Shown piece after piece: positions 25,801-34,121 of a stretch of 64,000 nt of DNA. The DNA is from Chthonomonadales bacterium (lineage in GTDB: Bacteria > Armatimonadota > Chthonomonadetes > Chthonomonadales > CAJBBX01). Position numbers and translations under genes: made by a program. Location: NCBI GenBank assembly GCA_013360745.1, contig JABWBA010000003.1:41873-105872 (forward strand). Direction: 5' to 3'. The notes below the pieces were generated by a model that saw only the letters and a program-made list of their open reading frames with translations, did no database searches and had not been told where the DNA came from. Position 1 is the stretch's first letter. Each line of letters starts with the position of its first letter.

Positions 25801-26357
25801 ACCACGCTCCGAACCGCGACGTTGAACCGCGCCCGCGCACCGGACACTGGCGCGCCTCCCAGTTCCGCCCAGGGTATACCCATCTCGACGGCGAAGCCGC
25901 CCTCCGGAGCGTCGGGTCCATTCAATGGAACCCGTGGCCTCAACCGGTATTTGAACAGCGCGCGAACACCGTCGGGGCCCGTATGGAAATCGTCCACTCC
26001 CTTGATCGGCACTCGGTCTGCGCCACGATACAGTTGCGCTCCCTGTGCGACCGAAACCTGCATCTCGATACGGCGGGGAGAACCGCCAGCCGCAGCGGGC
26101 AGTTCCAGACTGACCTCCAGACGATCGTCGGAGGAAAGATCCGCAAACGGAGCCGCGATATGCCCACGAAGGATTCGCTTGTCGACGTCGGCGGCCACGT
26201 AGAAGTAATCCGAATCGAACGCGGTACGGCAACGGACACGGATCTCTGCATATGCGAACGCGGGAACCAGGAGCGGCGCCATAAGGACGGTGATCGCCAC
26301 AGCCCGGGATACCGTCCGTCGGAGAAGCTCGACACTGATCCAGTTTGATAAGCCCAT
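22806..26357 (-). CDS. Very large exported multidomain protein: CBM9-like, GH99-like, Ig-like repeats, NPCBM-like
   Basis: From ATG 26357 (GGGAGTGTGCTG upstream) the protein has 1183 residues with a signal peptide ending near AYA. A beta-rich CBM9-type domain (DYFYVAADVDKRILRG...RLEVSLELPAAAGG) is followed by a second partial module. A GH99-like barrel spans about 310-620, where WHRIQLSRMREAGIDAAAVVYR and SVLIDSWNDYANGTEIGPTVEYG resemble enzymes of that clan. Then come several Ig-like domains containing N-x-G-x-x-x-W motifs (LGIKNRGNQTWLKD), and a C-terminal NPCBM-like jelly roll. It is likely a surface or secreted carbohydrate-active protein. The domain order is inferred from motifs. It converges on dxs, 13 bases from its stop. 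Confidence 0.7.
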   Translation of the reverse strand: MGLSNWISVELLRRTVSRAVAITVLMAPLLVPAFAYAEIRVRCRTAFDSDYFYVAADVDKRILRGHIAAPFADLSSDDRLEVSLELPAAAGGSPRRIEMQVSVAQGAQLYRGADRVPIKGVDDFHTGPDGVRALFKYRLRPRVPLNGPDAPEGGFAVEMGIPWAELGGAPVSGARARFNVAVRSVVEGDPPITSVSPAVITEADLSDPTKWAELVFTDAPVASIAGAPGALVCARVFTVKPVIDGALAEGEWSRVTAFSFVSGSDTRIVGAGTSAMARKRGEVEVKPGRIAGVIASPIVTARTGPLVRQAFPRRVLVRYHVEYQSDPRKDLPLKASMSPDGLSHFVTHPMDGTGPWFSYDRLDWHRIQLSRMREAGIDAAAVVYRPSREGRLALTALAAAIATMDAGGADAPAACLWLDARELLQISDPRAALAGAIGEFMQCVPARYRLQTPLSVENGSGMADTVIIDGRGMTISSDLAVFLRQRHAREFGRHLILLSVGTMGPGFDGLVPVADGDGYAEDRTGAISIGAIYAGTPGRGDGEHPLLRRTIETYRASWRRAISSGVPSVLIDSWNDYANGTEIGPTVEYGLQYLDTTRANTLHYKSATGDALDLIASDLPTVLLPGTTYSAHLRLRNPSPVPWTAGETAIRATWAGGGSGPAVVLPVTVVRGDPLDITLQVPVPDRSGDIALNLELVNMDRRGTVKPSPKTGTRTLSVMTARIDGDGVEQYRATLVRSSLPRVLEALSSCPVSVTVRNDGHQAWRAKSTKVVARLFELRPGNGMPEFVDAGLADCSALLTEDVPPGAVCTVTVPVTAVRSDGSPYRFSGPDTSRYLLRWDVDIEGDVLRTAPTEPQEVQIVEADFGAQFFNDYTPSRVPADRRIPVPLGIKNRGNQTWLKDQVAVGFHWYYLDGIEAVWEDEVFPLKADVPPGTEIGDVGAWLTAPPNDGKYWLVWDIRVGDTWGSTLTSARTYETRVTLVEVAGGRLEFLDLAPHAQVKGVLSRWDTDAAGFDGTGSVLPAEITPPFLTTGPVPATLWLPELRTGTERSRSLSFRWLSSQGPTLVRPGNRAILSDKARRAPARKVHILAAAVVPGKSLGVTLRFSDNSEQFTSFPIGVWESPPARNDRVAYMAPFTRNKVGDPGPPARLFWYTITVAEPKRLAAVELSDAPDVRIAAITVEH

Positions 26358-26411
26358 CAGCACACTCCCGCGCCCGACGCGCATGGGTTAGGCGCGGGCT
26401 GCATACGCCGG

Positions 26412-26441
26412 ATTATGGCACAGCGTTCGCCGTGGTGTCGC
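26412..26441 (-). promoter_or_regulatory. Candidate promoter for the 1183-aa exported protein
   Basis: On the minus strand GCGACA (26441-26436) and CATAAT (26417-26412) are separated by 18 bases. This would start transcription about 50 bases upstream of the ATG at 26357, back to back with the phnD-like promoter. Confidence 0.4.
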
Positions 26442-26474
26442 CAGAGCCGCAACTGACACGGTGCACGGCGCTTC

Positions 26475-26504
26475 TTGACGCTATGGGATCCAGACGTCTA
26501 TAAT
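26475..26504 (+). promoter_or_regulatory. Strong sigma-70 promoter directly abutting the phnD-like start codon
   Basis: TTGACG (26475-26480), an 18-base spacer and a perfect TATAAT (26499-26504). Only 9 bases separate the -10 from the ATG at 26514, so transcription should begin at or within about 4 bases of the start codon. This fits a leaderless or near-leaderless mRNA. It also rules out the longer track ORF beginning at 26475. Confidence 0.8.
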
Positions 26505-26513
26505 CGCCGCAGT

Positions 26514-27500
26514 ATGAAGGCTCCAATCCGATATCCGATCTCCCCTATCCGGGTCACGACGGCATACGGGCGAGGAGTCCGCAGTGCTCTCAGGACGATC
26601 GTATTAGCCGTTGCGGCGTTGGGGCTAACCTCCTGTGCGCCACGACCGGCGCAGGAGGCCAGGAACGGCAGTCGACGGGACACCCACCCGATCGAATCGA
26701 CCTTCACATTTACCGTCGTACCGTACGAAGCGGCCGAGCAGCTCAACGACGACTATACGCCGATGGCGCGTTACCTTGGCAAGGCCATCGGCGCCAAAGA
26801 AGGCCGTTTCGTCTCTGTGGTCGACTACGCCGGTGTGCTCGCGGCTCTGGAGACGGGAAGCGTCGATGTCGCCTATCTGTCGCCGTTTCCCTACGCCCTG
26901 GCCATGAGCCGAATGAAACTCAAACCGATTCCCCTCGCCATGCCCTGGGTGCTGGGAAACCTGATGTACCGTGGTGTCATCTTCACGCGTGCGGATAGCG
27001 GCATCAAGACTCTCGCGGATCTCAAGAACAAGACGTTCGCTTTTGGCGATGTGACCTCGACGACTGGTTTCCTGTTGCCCAAGGTTATGCTGATGCGCGC
27101 TGGAGTCTTCGATACGCTGAAATGGCGCAACGCTGGGAACGCGAACATGGTGGCCAAGGCCGTGGAAAACGGCGCCGCAGACGCGGGCGCTGCCTACGAG
27201 AGCGTTTTCCAGGTGGTTTATCGCGACGAACCGGAGAAGACGAAGCTCATGCGCGTCATCGGCCATACGGACAGCATCCCGAATGGCATCTACGTTGCGC
27301 GCGGCGACCTCCCGAACGACACCGTCAAGAAACTCCGCGAAGCGTTCCTTCGCATGAACTCGGATCCCGAGGGCCGCAAAGTGATGCAGCGAGCGACGAA
27401 CGATAAGATCGTGCCCGTGAAGGATGAGCTATTCGACCCGGTGCGCAAGGCCGCCACCGCCCTGAATCTTGAGCTCGAGGCGCTCGAAAAGAAGGACTGA
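26514..27500 (+). CDS. PhnD-like phosphate/phosphonate ABC substrate-binding lipoprotein
   Basis: A 328-residue protein with a lipobox (ALGLTSC) and the PhnD/phosphate-import binding fold: FTFTVVPYEAAEQLNDDYTPMARYLGKAIG, VVDYAGVLAALETGSVDVAYLSPFPYALA, DSGIKTLADLKNKTFAFGDVTSTTGFLLPKVML, MVAKAVENGAADAGAAYESVF, IPNGIYVARGDLP. Family members bind phosphonates, phosphite, hypophosphite or other small anions and organics. The PhnC-like ATPase follows immediately. The start is set by a promoter that abuts the ATG (see promoter entry); the mRNA is probably leaderless. Confidence 0.9.
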   Translation: MKAPIRYPISPIRVTTAYGRGVRSALRTIVLAVAALGLTSCAPRPAQEARNGSRRDTHPIESTFTFTVVPYEAAEQLNDDYTPMARYLGKAIGAKEGRFVSVVDYAGVLAALETGSVDVAYLSPFPYALAMSRMKLKPIPLAMPWVLGNLMYRGVIFTRADSGIKTLADLKNKTFAFGDVTSTTGFLLPKVMLMRAGVFDTLKWRNAGNANMVAKAVENGAADAGAAYESVFQVVYRDEPEKTKLMRVIGHTDSIPNGIYVARGDLPNDTVKKLREAFLRMNSDPEGRKVMQRATNDKIVPVKDELFDPVRKAATALNLELEALEKKD

Positions 27501-27508
27501 GTCGACGC

Positions 27509-28303
27509 TTGGCTACCGCCGTATCTACGTCGCATATCGACGTACCTGATCGCGTGCCTTCCGCGCTGCCGATCGAGTTACGGGCGGTCACGCACGCTTA
27601 TACCCCCGGTAAGCCGGTCCTGAAGGATGTGAGTCTCGAGGTACATCATGGCGAGAGGGTCGCGATCGTCGGGCCATCCGGCGCAGGTAAGAGCACCTTG
27701 CTCCGCATGGTCAACGGGCTCCTGATTCCATCAACAGGCGATGTCATAACCCTGGGGACCTCAGTAGCGGCGATGACGGAAACGGATCGTGCCGAGCTCC
27801 GACGGAGCATCGGGATGGTGTTTCAGGAGTTCGCCCTCATCGATCGACTCTCCGCGCTTGTCAATGTTCTGGTGGGCCGGCTCGGATATGTGCGCCCGAT
27901 CCCGAGCCTCTTTCGGATCTTCCCGGCCGACGCCATCATGGCCGCCCACCACGCGTTGGCTGAGGTCGGTCTCAAGGGTATGGAAGAGAGGCAGGTGCGC
28001 CACCTATCGGGCGGTCAGAAGCAACGGGTCGGCATCGCACGTGCGCTTGTCCAGAGTCCGAAGATCGTTCTCGCCGATGAGCCCACCGCGAACCTCGATG
28101 TCCGCACAGCCGACGAGATCCTGCAGCTTCTCGTGGATCTCGGTCACCGCCACGGGACGACGATGCTGCTCAACCTTCACGATGTTCGAGCGGCCCGGCG
28201 CTACTGCACGAGGATCATCGCCCTGAAGGATGGGCGCCTCACGTGGGACGGAGCCGCCGCTGACTTCGGCGACTCGGATATCGAGAGGATCTTCTACCAG
28301 TAA
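27509..28303 (+). CDS. PhnC-like phosphonate-type ABC transporter ATPase
   Basis: A complete ABC ATPase of 264 residues: Walker A GPSGAGKST (~residue 54), Q-loop VFQEFALI, signature LSGGQKQR, Walker B IVLADEPT, D-loop ANLD and an H-loop His in LLNLHDV. The stretch VLVGRLGYVRPIPSLFRIFPADAIMAAHHALAEVGLKG closely follows the PhnC pattern. It should energise uptake with the PhnD-like protein, but no PhnE permease gene occurs here; the next gene is an AAA+ ATPase 35 bases away. The start is TTG 27509. The permease is either elsewhere or lost. Confidence 0.92.
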   Translation: MATAVSTSHIDVPDRVPSALPIELRAVTHAYTPGKPVLKDVSLEVHHGERVAIVGPSGAGKSTLLRMVNGLLIPSTGDVITLGTSVAAMTETDRAELRRSIGMVFQEFALIDRLSALVNVLVGRLGYVRPIPSLFRIFPADAIMAAHHALAEVGLKGMEERQVRHLSGGQKQRVGIARALVQSPKIVLADEPTANLDVRTADEILQLLVDLGHRHGTTMLLNLHDVRAARRYCTRIIALKDGRLTWDGAAADFGDSDIERIFYQ

Positions 28304-28338
28304 CGATCCCGACCGGACCCGGGAAAGGAACCGTTCTC

Positions 28339-30000
28339 ATGACCGTCCGCGCAGAGACAGAACTAGAGACCTTAATCCGAGCCCATTACCCGATCATCTA
28401 TGTTGTTTCGTGGGAGGATGAACGGGTCGAGCATGCCGTCAACGTCATCGCACGGCTAAGGGGTAAGCGGCTCCATACCTGGACGGTAACACGGGGCTTT
28501 ACCAAGGACGGTGGCCAGCGGGATGGGGCAACCCGTGACCCTCTTGCGGCTCTCGAGTTCGTCGCGAACTCCTCAGACCAGGCGATCTACCTGCTGAAGG
28601 ACTTCCACGCCTTCATCAGTGATCCGACGGTAACGCGACGGTTGCGCGACCTCATCCCTCTCCTGCGCAACAGCTATAAGCATGTCGTCCTCCTCGCCCC
28701 TCAGATGAAGCTGCCGCCCGACCTCGAAAAGGAGGTGACCGTCGTTGACTACGGATTGCCCACCTATTCAGAACTGGAGCAGCTCCTCGACGATATCATC
28801 CTCCGGTGCAAGGACGATCCCGGTGTTGATTGGAACCTGTCCCAAGAACGCCGCGAGCAAGTGCTGAAAGCCGCACAGGGGCTGACGGCGATGGAAGCCG
28901 AAAACGTCTTCGCCCGATCGCTGGTCCTGACAAAGACGTTCGATATCGATGTCGTCCTCTCCGAAAAAGAACAGATCATCCGTAAATCGGGGATCCTTGA
29001 GTACTACCCCGCGTCGGAAGCGTTCAGCTCCGTGGGCGGGATGGACCTCCTTAAGGATTGGATGCAGAAACGAACTACCTCGTTCACCGATCGGGCGCGG
29101 GAGTTCGGGCTGCCAGAACCTCGTGGCGTCCTCTTGATCGGCGTTCAGGGCTGCGGCAAGAGCCTGAGCGCCAAGGCGGTAGGGGCGCAGTGGCGGCTGC
29201 CGCTCCTGCGGCTCGACATCGGTAAGGTGTTCGCTGGTCTTGTCGGCGCTTCCGAGGAAAATATGCGCAAGGCGCTGCGGGTGGCTGAGTCAGTAGCGCC
29301 ATGCATTCTATGGCTCGATGAACTGGAGAAAGGCCTGTCCGGCCTCCAAAGCTCCGGGTCCTCGGATGGCGGCACAACCGCACGCGTCTTCAGCACCTTC
29401 CTCACCTGGCTCCAGGAAAAGACGGTGCCGGTCTTCGTGGTGTCAACGGCGAACCAGGTCGAAGCGCTGCCGCCGGAGCTCCTGCGAAAGGGCCGGTTCG
29501 ACGAGATCTTCTTCATCGACCTCCCGGCATTCGGCGAACGAGCGGAGATCTTCCGTATCCATCTCAGGAAGCGCAAACGCGATCCAGCCGGCTTCGATCT
29601 GGACCGTCTCGCCGCCGCGACACCGGGTTTCTCAGGCGCCGAGATCGAACAGCTCATCATCGAAGCTCTGTATGATGCGTTCGATTCCGGGCAGGATATC
29701 ACCACAGATGGGATCCTGAAGGGCGTGCAGGAGACGGTCCCTCTCTCAATGACCATGCGCGAGAAGATCGCCTACCTTCGAGATTGGGCATCGACACGAG
29801 CCAGGCTGGCGTCAAGTCAGAAGGCCGAATCGTTCGAAGAGCAGGCGAACGCGTTTAGGGCCGCGCGTGCTGGCGCCGCGGGCGCACGCAAGACCGCCGA
29901 TGCTCCGAAGCAGCCCGCCGCCTCAGATACACCACATCCGACAAAGCGCCCCACGCGTGCACGACGCTCGACGGCTGCGGATCGGACCGCGAAACAATGA
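28339..30000 (+). CDS. Ycf46-like AAA+ ATPase
   Basis: A 553-residue protein with an inactive-looking N-terminal RecA/AAA-like domain (ELETLIRAHYPIIYVVSWEDERVE...LAALEFVANSSDQAIYLLKDFHAF) and a C-terminal active AAA+ module: GVQGCGKSLSAKAV (Walker A, ~268), CILWLDELEK (Walker B), STANQVEALPPELLRKGRFDEIFFIDLP (sensor 1/arginine finger) and ATPGFSGAEIEQLIIEALYDAF. This matches Ycf46/DUF-type AAA proteins of cyanobacteria, whose role is poorly known (linked to CO2/bicarbonate responses). A Lys/Arg/Ala-rich tail ends it. The stop overlaps the TPR gene start (ATGA). Confidence 0.9.
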   Translation: MTVRAETELETLIRAHYPIIYVVSWEDERVEHAVNVIARLRGKRLHTWTVTRGFTKDGGQRDGATRDPLAALEFVANSSDQAIYLLKDFHAFISDPTVTRRLRDLIPLLRNSYKHVVLLAPQMKLPPDLEKEVTVVDYGLPTYSELEQLLDDIILRCKDDPGVDWNLSQERREQVLKAAQGLTAMEAENVFARSLVLTKTFDIDVVLSEKEQIIRKSGILEYYPASEAFSSVGGMDLLKDWMQKRTTSFTDRAREFGLPEPRGVLLIGVQGCGKSLSAKAVGAQWRLPLLRLDIGKVFAGLVGASEENMRKALRVAESVAPCILWLDELEKGLSGLQSSGSSDGGTTARVFSTFLTWLQEKTVPVFVVSTANQVEALPPELLRKGRFDEIFFIDLPAFGERAEIFRIHLRKRKRDPAGFDLDRLAAATPGFSGAEIEQLIIEALYDAFDSGQDITTDGILKGVQETVPLSMTMREKIAYLRDWASTRARLASSQKAESFEEQANAFRAARAGAAGARKTADAPKQPAASDTPHPTKRPTRARRSTAADRTAKQ

Positions 30001-31454
30001 ACCGGATCGGACCCGCACTGGCCGCCATCCTGGTCTACCTTGTATTGCCGGTCTCCACTGCAGCACAGACTGGCGCCGACTCGCCCGATACCGCTAAGAC
30101 GTTCCAACAGGCGGTCGCGCGGTATCGGGCGGGAGATCACCCGGGTGCGCTCTCGATTTTCGAGGAGCTTCGGACGAAAACTCCGGAGGACGCCCTTGTC
30201 CATAACTGGATCGGGTTCATCCTGATCCTTACAGATAGGCATCAGGAGGCCGTCAAGCCGCTCCAGGAGGCCGTGCGGTTGAAACCGAAGTACCCGGAAG
30301 CATGGACCAACCTCGGCAATGCCTTGATGGTGGCCCGCGGACCGGCTGAGGCCGTAGTGGCCTTTCGCAAGGCCGTCGAGTTGTCTCCGCGGAGCGCGGC
30401 ATCGAGACAGAACCTTGGAGCCGCCTACTGGAAACTCGGGCGCACCGCGGAGGCCGCAGCGGAGTTTCGGACGGCGGCGAACCTGAAACCGGGCGATGCC
30501 GGAGCCTGGAATAACCTCGGTTGCGCACTCCAGAGTCTCAAGGATCATAAAGGAGCGGTTTCTGCGTTTCGCAAGGCGGCAGCCGCTGATGTGGGTAATG
30601 CAGTCTACTGGACGAATCTCGGCGTTACACTCAATGAGATGGGCCGACCCCGAGACGCTCGATCCCCGCTGGAAACGGCAGTAAAGAAGGACCCGAAGAA
30701 CGTGGCTTCCCGGGTCGCGCTGTCGGAGGCTCTGATGGGTCTTCGAGCGTATAAAGAGGCCATCACGCACCTCGAGGCAGCGCGGTTGCTCGCTCCGGAT
30801 GACTTCGCTGTATCGTATAACCTGGGATTGGCGCGTTGGCGTACCCGTGATCTTGCGTTGGCCGCCGACGCATATGAACATGCTCGGAAGGTTAACCCTT
30901 CGAACATCGAAACCCTGGCGGCCCTGGTTCGTCTATACCCGGCTATTGGGAAGAACGACGAAGCGGTCGCAGCGTGCCGATCGTGGATCAACCTCAGACC
31001 GGACGATGCTGCGGCCCGTATTCATCTTGGCAATCTGTTGAACTCCGCAGGCGACCGTGCTGGAGCGGCTGGGGCCTGGGAGGACGCGCTCGTGCGTGCG
31101 CCGAAGCGGATCGATGTCCGGCTGCGGCTGGCCGCCCATTATCTCAGCATCGGCGATAACGCCGCCGCTGAGCGCCACTACCGGAAGACTCTGGCACAGG
31201 AAGCGCAGAATGCCCTGGCCCTGAACGGACTCGGCTTGATCCTCGATGCCCGAGGTAAGACGGACGAAGCGGCCGACTGCTTCCGCCGGTCGGTCAAGTC
31301 CAACCCCAGGCTCGCCGCCGCCCATAACAACCTCGGCGTGTGCCTGGAAAGGCTCGGGGATGCGGCCGGGGCGCGGAGGGCCTACGAGCAGGCGCTCAAG
31401 GTGGACCCGCGGTTCGCCGATGCGCGGAAAAACCTGGACCGACTGAAGCCGTAG
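29997..31454 (+). CDS. Exported tetratricopeptide repeat protein
   Basis: A signal peptide (ALAAILVYLVLPVSTAAQ) precedes about 11-12 TPR units across 485 residues, with canonical repeats such as AWTNLGNALMVARGPAEAVVAFRKAVELSP and ALALNGLGLILDARGKTDEAADCFRRSVKSNP. TPR superhelices hold protein partners; the ligand here is unknown. Translation is coupled to the AAA+ gene by ATGA overlap and the exported esterase follows 22 bases later, so the four genes from phnC on may form one transcript. Nothing suggests enzymatic activity. Confidence 0.88.
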   Translation: MNRIGPALAAILVYLVLPVSTAAQTGADSPDTAKTFQQAVARYRAGDHPGALSIFEELRTKTPEDALVHNWIGFILILTDRHQEAVKPLQEAVRLKPKYPEAWTNLGNALMVARGPAEAVVAFRKAVELSPRSAASRQNLGAAYWKLGRTAEAAAEFRTAANLKPGDAGAWNNLGCALQSLKDHKGAVSAFRKAAAADVGNAVYWTNLGVTLNEMGRPRDARSPLETAVKKDPKNVASRVALSEALMGLRAYKEAITHLEAARLLAPDDFAVSYNLGLARWRTRDLALAADAYEHARKVNPSNIETLAALVRLYPAIGKNDEAVAACRSWINLRPDDAAARIHLGNLLNSAGDRAGAAGAWEDALVRAPKRIDVRLRLAAHYLSIGDNAAAERHYRKTLAQEAQNALALNGLGLILDARGKTDEAADCFRRSVKSNPRLAAAHNNLGVCLERLGDAAGARRAYEQALKVDPRFADARKNLDRLKP

Positions 31455-31476
31455 GCAGACCGCACACGAATATACG

Positions 31477-34005
31477 ATGACGCGCAACGCCGCAGCGATG
31501 TCGAGAAGGCGCTCATGGACCATCGTCCCGTTCGCGTTCCTGCCCCTGCTCTGCCTATCGCCCATGGCTGCCGGCAGCCCTGAGCCGCCTGAGCCGGGCA
31601 TACCCCTCGGGATATCGGGCGTGATCCGAGCGCGTCGGGACCCGTTTCCGATCGATCCCATCCAGGCCCTCGTTGCGATGGGTCGGTGGCACGCGCCCGT
31701 GGAGGGGGAACTCCTATCCTTGCCCGATGGTGCGAAACGGGCGTGGCGACGCATTCAGGCCAGGGCCAACGGCGTTCTGGACACCAGCGGCCTCGCGGGT
31801 GGATATGTCTATCTTCCTGTGGATTGCGCCGAGCCGGGCGTTTGGATCCTCACCGCGACTCCCACAACCGCCTTGATCGTCAACGGCGAACCGAGGACCG
31901 CCGATCCCTACGGATACGGCTACGCGAAGTTGCCCGTGCGGCTGAAACAGGGCGTCAACGAGATCCTGCTCGTCCCTCGATCCGACACCGTGACGGTCCG
32001 GCTCGATGCACCGAGCTCCCTACTGATGGTCAACAACCGTGATGCAACCCTACCCGACCTGATCGCCGGCGATCGGACCCGATCTTACGGCGCAATCGTC
32101 CTGATCAACGCGAGCGAGTCCGATATTGTCGGTGGACAGATCGTCGCCGCGGTCAACGGAGGCCCCTCGGCCCGACATTCCATCCCCCGGATCCCGGCGC
32201 TCTCGGTGCGAAAGGCGCCGTTTCTCCTACCCGGCGCCCGAGCTTCCGACCGGGGTGAGATCGAATTGGACCTCGTCGTGACCGGTCGCTGGCGATCAGG
32301 CGCACGGCTCACGGTACGGGATCGGATCACTGTACGCGTGGTCGATCGGTGGGCGGTGCGACGAGAGACTTTCCTGAGTGATACCGACGGCAGCGTTCAA
32401 TATTATGCGGTCGTGCCGCCGCGGGACGGCATCGGGACCAATGCGGCCGCCCTGACGCTGACCTGCCACGGTGCGGGGGTCGAAGCCCTCGGTCAGGCGC
32501 AGTCCTACGCTCCGAAGCGGGCTATGTGGATCGTCGCACCAACGAACAGGAGGCCGTTCGGGTTTGATTGGGAAGATTGGGGAAGGATGGATGCGATCGA
32601 GACGCTCGACATCGCCCAGAAGCGGTTCGCCACGGATCGCTCTCGAACCTATCTCACCGGCCACTCCATGGGCGGCCACGGGGCATGGCACCTGTCGGCA
32701 ACCTTTCCCGATCGATTTGCAGCCGTGGGGCCGAGCGCCGGGTGGCCGTCGTTCGGGTCCTATGCGGGCGGCGCACGGTTCGACGGATTGTCCGAAGTCG
32801 AGGGCATACTGCGCCGGGCGACCACGCCGTCGGACACATTCGGCCTGGCGCGAAACCTGGCCGCTCTGGGCATCTACATCCTGCACGGAGACGCCGACGA
32901 TAACGTTCCTATTGAGCAAGCCCGAGCGATGGCTCGACGCCTCGACGAGGTGAAGGTTCCCTACACCATGCACGAACAGCCTGGCGCCGGACACTGGTGG
33001 GGTGCGCCCAGCGATCCCGGCGTCGGCTGTGTCGACTGGCCGGCGATGTTCGACCTGTTTCAACGGCGGACCGTTCCCCGGATCGACGAAACCCGAGAGG
33101 TCGAGTTTATCACGGCGAATCCGGGGGTGTCCTCGACCAGGCGATGGTTGCGCATCCTCCAGCAGCACCGGGCGTTGTCGTTCTCGAAAGCTGCGATTCG
33201 CTGCGATCCTGTCGGCCGGCGATACGTCGGGACGACAGAGAACATCGCCCTCATGGAACTCTCCACACTACCGTTCGCGCCAAATCAGCCGATCACGCTC
33301 CATATAGACGGCCAGGAGATCGTCGCGCCCAACGCCAGCGGAACGGCTTCCATCTTCCTGAAGAGCACAGCGGGCGCATGGTCGCTGGCCACCCAACCGT
33401 CCCGAACCGAGAAAGGGCCTGGACGCTCCGGGCCGTTCAAGGAGGCCTTTTCGCATCGGTTCATCCTCGTGTACGGAACCCATGGCTCCTCGGAGGAGAA
33501 CGCCTGGGCGTTCGCCCGGGCCCGGTACGACGCAGAGACATTCTGGTACAGGGGGAACGGTTCCCCGGATGTGGTATCAGACCGGGATTTCGACATCCGG
33601 AATGGCGTGGATCGCAGCGTCATCCTGTACGGCAACGAGGATATCAATCGCGCCTGGCAAGCCGCATTCGCCCAATGCCCGGTCCGACTGCGGCGGGGAT
33701 CGCTCCAGATCGGGCCCAATAGGTTCCAGCGCGAGGATCTTGCTCTCCTGTTCTGTTACCCAAAGCCCGGCAGCGCCGTCGCATATGTAGCGGGTGTCGG
33801 GGGGACGGGTATCGTCGGGTGCAAGCTCACCGATCGAGCCCCGTATTTCGTCTCCGGCGTGGGCTATCCCGACGTGATGGCATGGACGCCAGAAGCCCTG
33901 ACGCAGGGCATGGACGGAGTCGTCGCCGCCGGATACTTCGGCAATGATTGGAGTGTGGATCGGGGCGACATTGCCGTTCCGATGGCCAAAGCGCCGACAC
34001 GCTGA
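31477..34005 (+). CDS. Exported serine hydrolase, prolyl-oligopeptidase/esterase-like
   Basis: The 842-residue protein has a signal peptide (IVPFAFLPLLCLSPMAAG), a ~250-residue beta-rich N-terminal part and an alpha/beta hydrolase: LTGHSMGGHGAWHL (Ser ~395), ILHGDADDNVPIEQA (Asp) and QPGAGHWWG (His). The layout resembles S9-type or feruloyl-esterase-like hydrolases. A further ~270-residue C-terminal region (FILVYGTHGSSEENAWAFARARYDAETFWYRG) follows that I cannot assign. The inner ATG at 31498 (MSRRRSW) is an alternative start. It likely acts on an extracellular ester or peptide bond; the substrate is unknown. Confidence 0.82.
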   Translation: MTRNAAAMSRRRSWTIVPFAFLPLLCLSPMAAGSPEPPEPGIPLGISGVIRARRDPFPIDPIQALVAMGRWHAPVEGELLSLPDGAKRAWRRIQARANGVLDTSGLAGGYVYLPVDCAEPGVWILTATPTTALIVNGEPRTADPYGYGYAKLPVRLKQGVNEILLVPRSDTVTVRLDAPSSLLMVNNRDATLPDLIAGDRTRSYGAIVLINASESDIVGGQIVAAVNGGPSARHSIPRIPALSVRKAPFLLPGARASDRGEIELDLVVTGRWRSGARLTVRDRITVRVVDRWAVRRETFLSDTDGSVQYYAVVPPRDGIGTNAAALTLTCHGAGVEALGQAQSYAPKRAMWIVAPTNRRPFGFDWEDWGRMDAIETLDIAQKRFATDRSRTYLTGHSMGGHGAWHLSATFPDRFAAVGPSAGWPSFGSYAGGARFDGLSEVEGILRRATTPSDTFGLARNLAALGIYILHGDADDNVPIEQARAMARRLDEVKVPYTMHEQPGAGHWWGAPSDPGVGCVDWPAMFDLFQRRTVPRIDETREVEFITANPGVSSTRRWLRILQQHRALSFSKAAIRCDPVGRRYVGTTENIALMELSTLPFAPNQPITLHIDGQEIVAPNASGTASIFLKSTAGAWSLATQPSRTEKGPGRSGPFKEAFSHRFILVYGTHGSSEENAWAFARARYDAETFWYRGNGSPDVVSDRDFDIRNGVDRSVILYGNEDINRAWQAAFAQCPVRLRRGSLQIGPNRFQREDLALLFCYPKPGSAVAYVAGVGGTGIVGCKLTDRAPYFVSGVGYPDVMAWTPEALTQGMDGVVAAGYFGNDWSVDRGDIAVPMAKAPTR

Positions 34006-34121
34006 GTCTGCCGGAGACGGACGACGGGGACGGCACCATTGCGAAGCGCCGCACGATGTGCACGCCGAGGCAGCATGCAAAAGCCCGCTACCATCGGACG
34101 CGTTGGTATCTGGAGGGATAC

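Noticed and set aside
25263-26348. 361-codon plus-strand ORF opposite the 1183-aa exported protein
   Set aside because: Shadow of the minus-strand gene; composition is Arg/His-rich and featureless, while the minus product has signal peptide and domains.
26475-26513. ORF-track start of the PhnD-like gene at 26475
   Set aside because: It would begin in the -35 element and run through the -10; the real start is the ATG right after the promoter.
29817-30881. 354-codon minus-strand ORF over the AAA+ end and TPR gene
   Set aside because: Antisense of clear plus-strand genes with ATGA coupling; no motifs in the translation.
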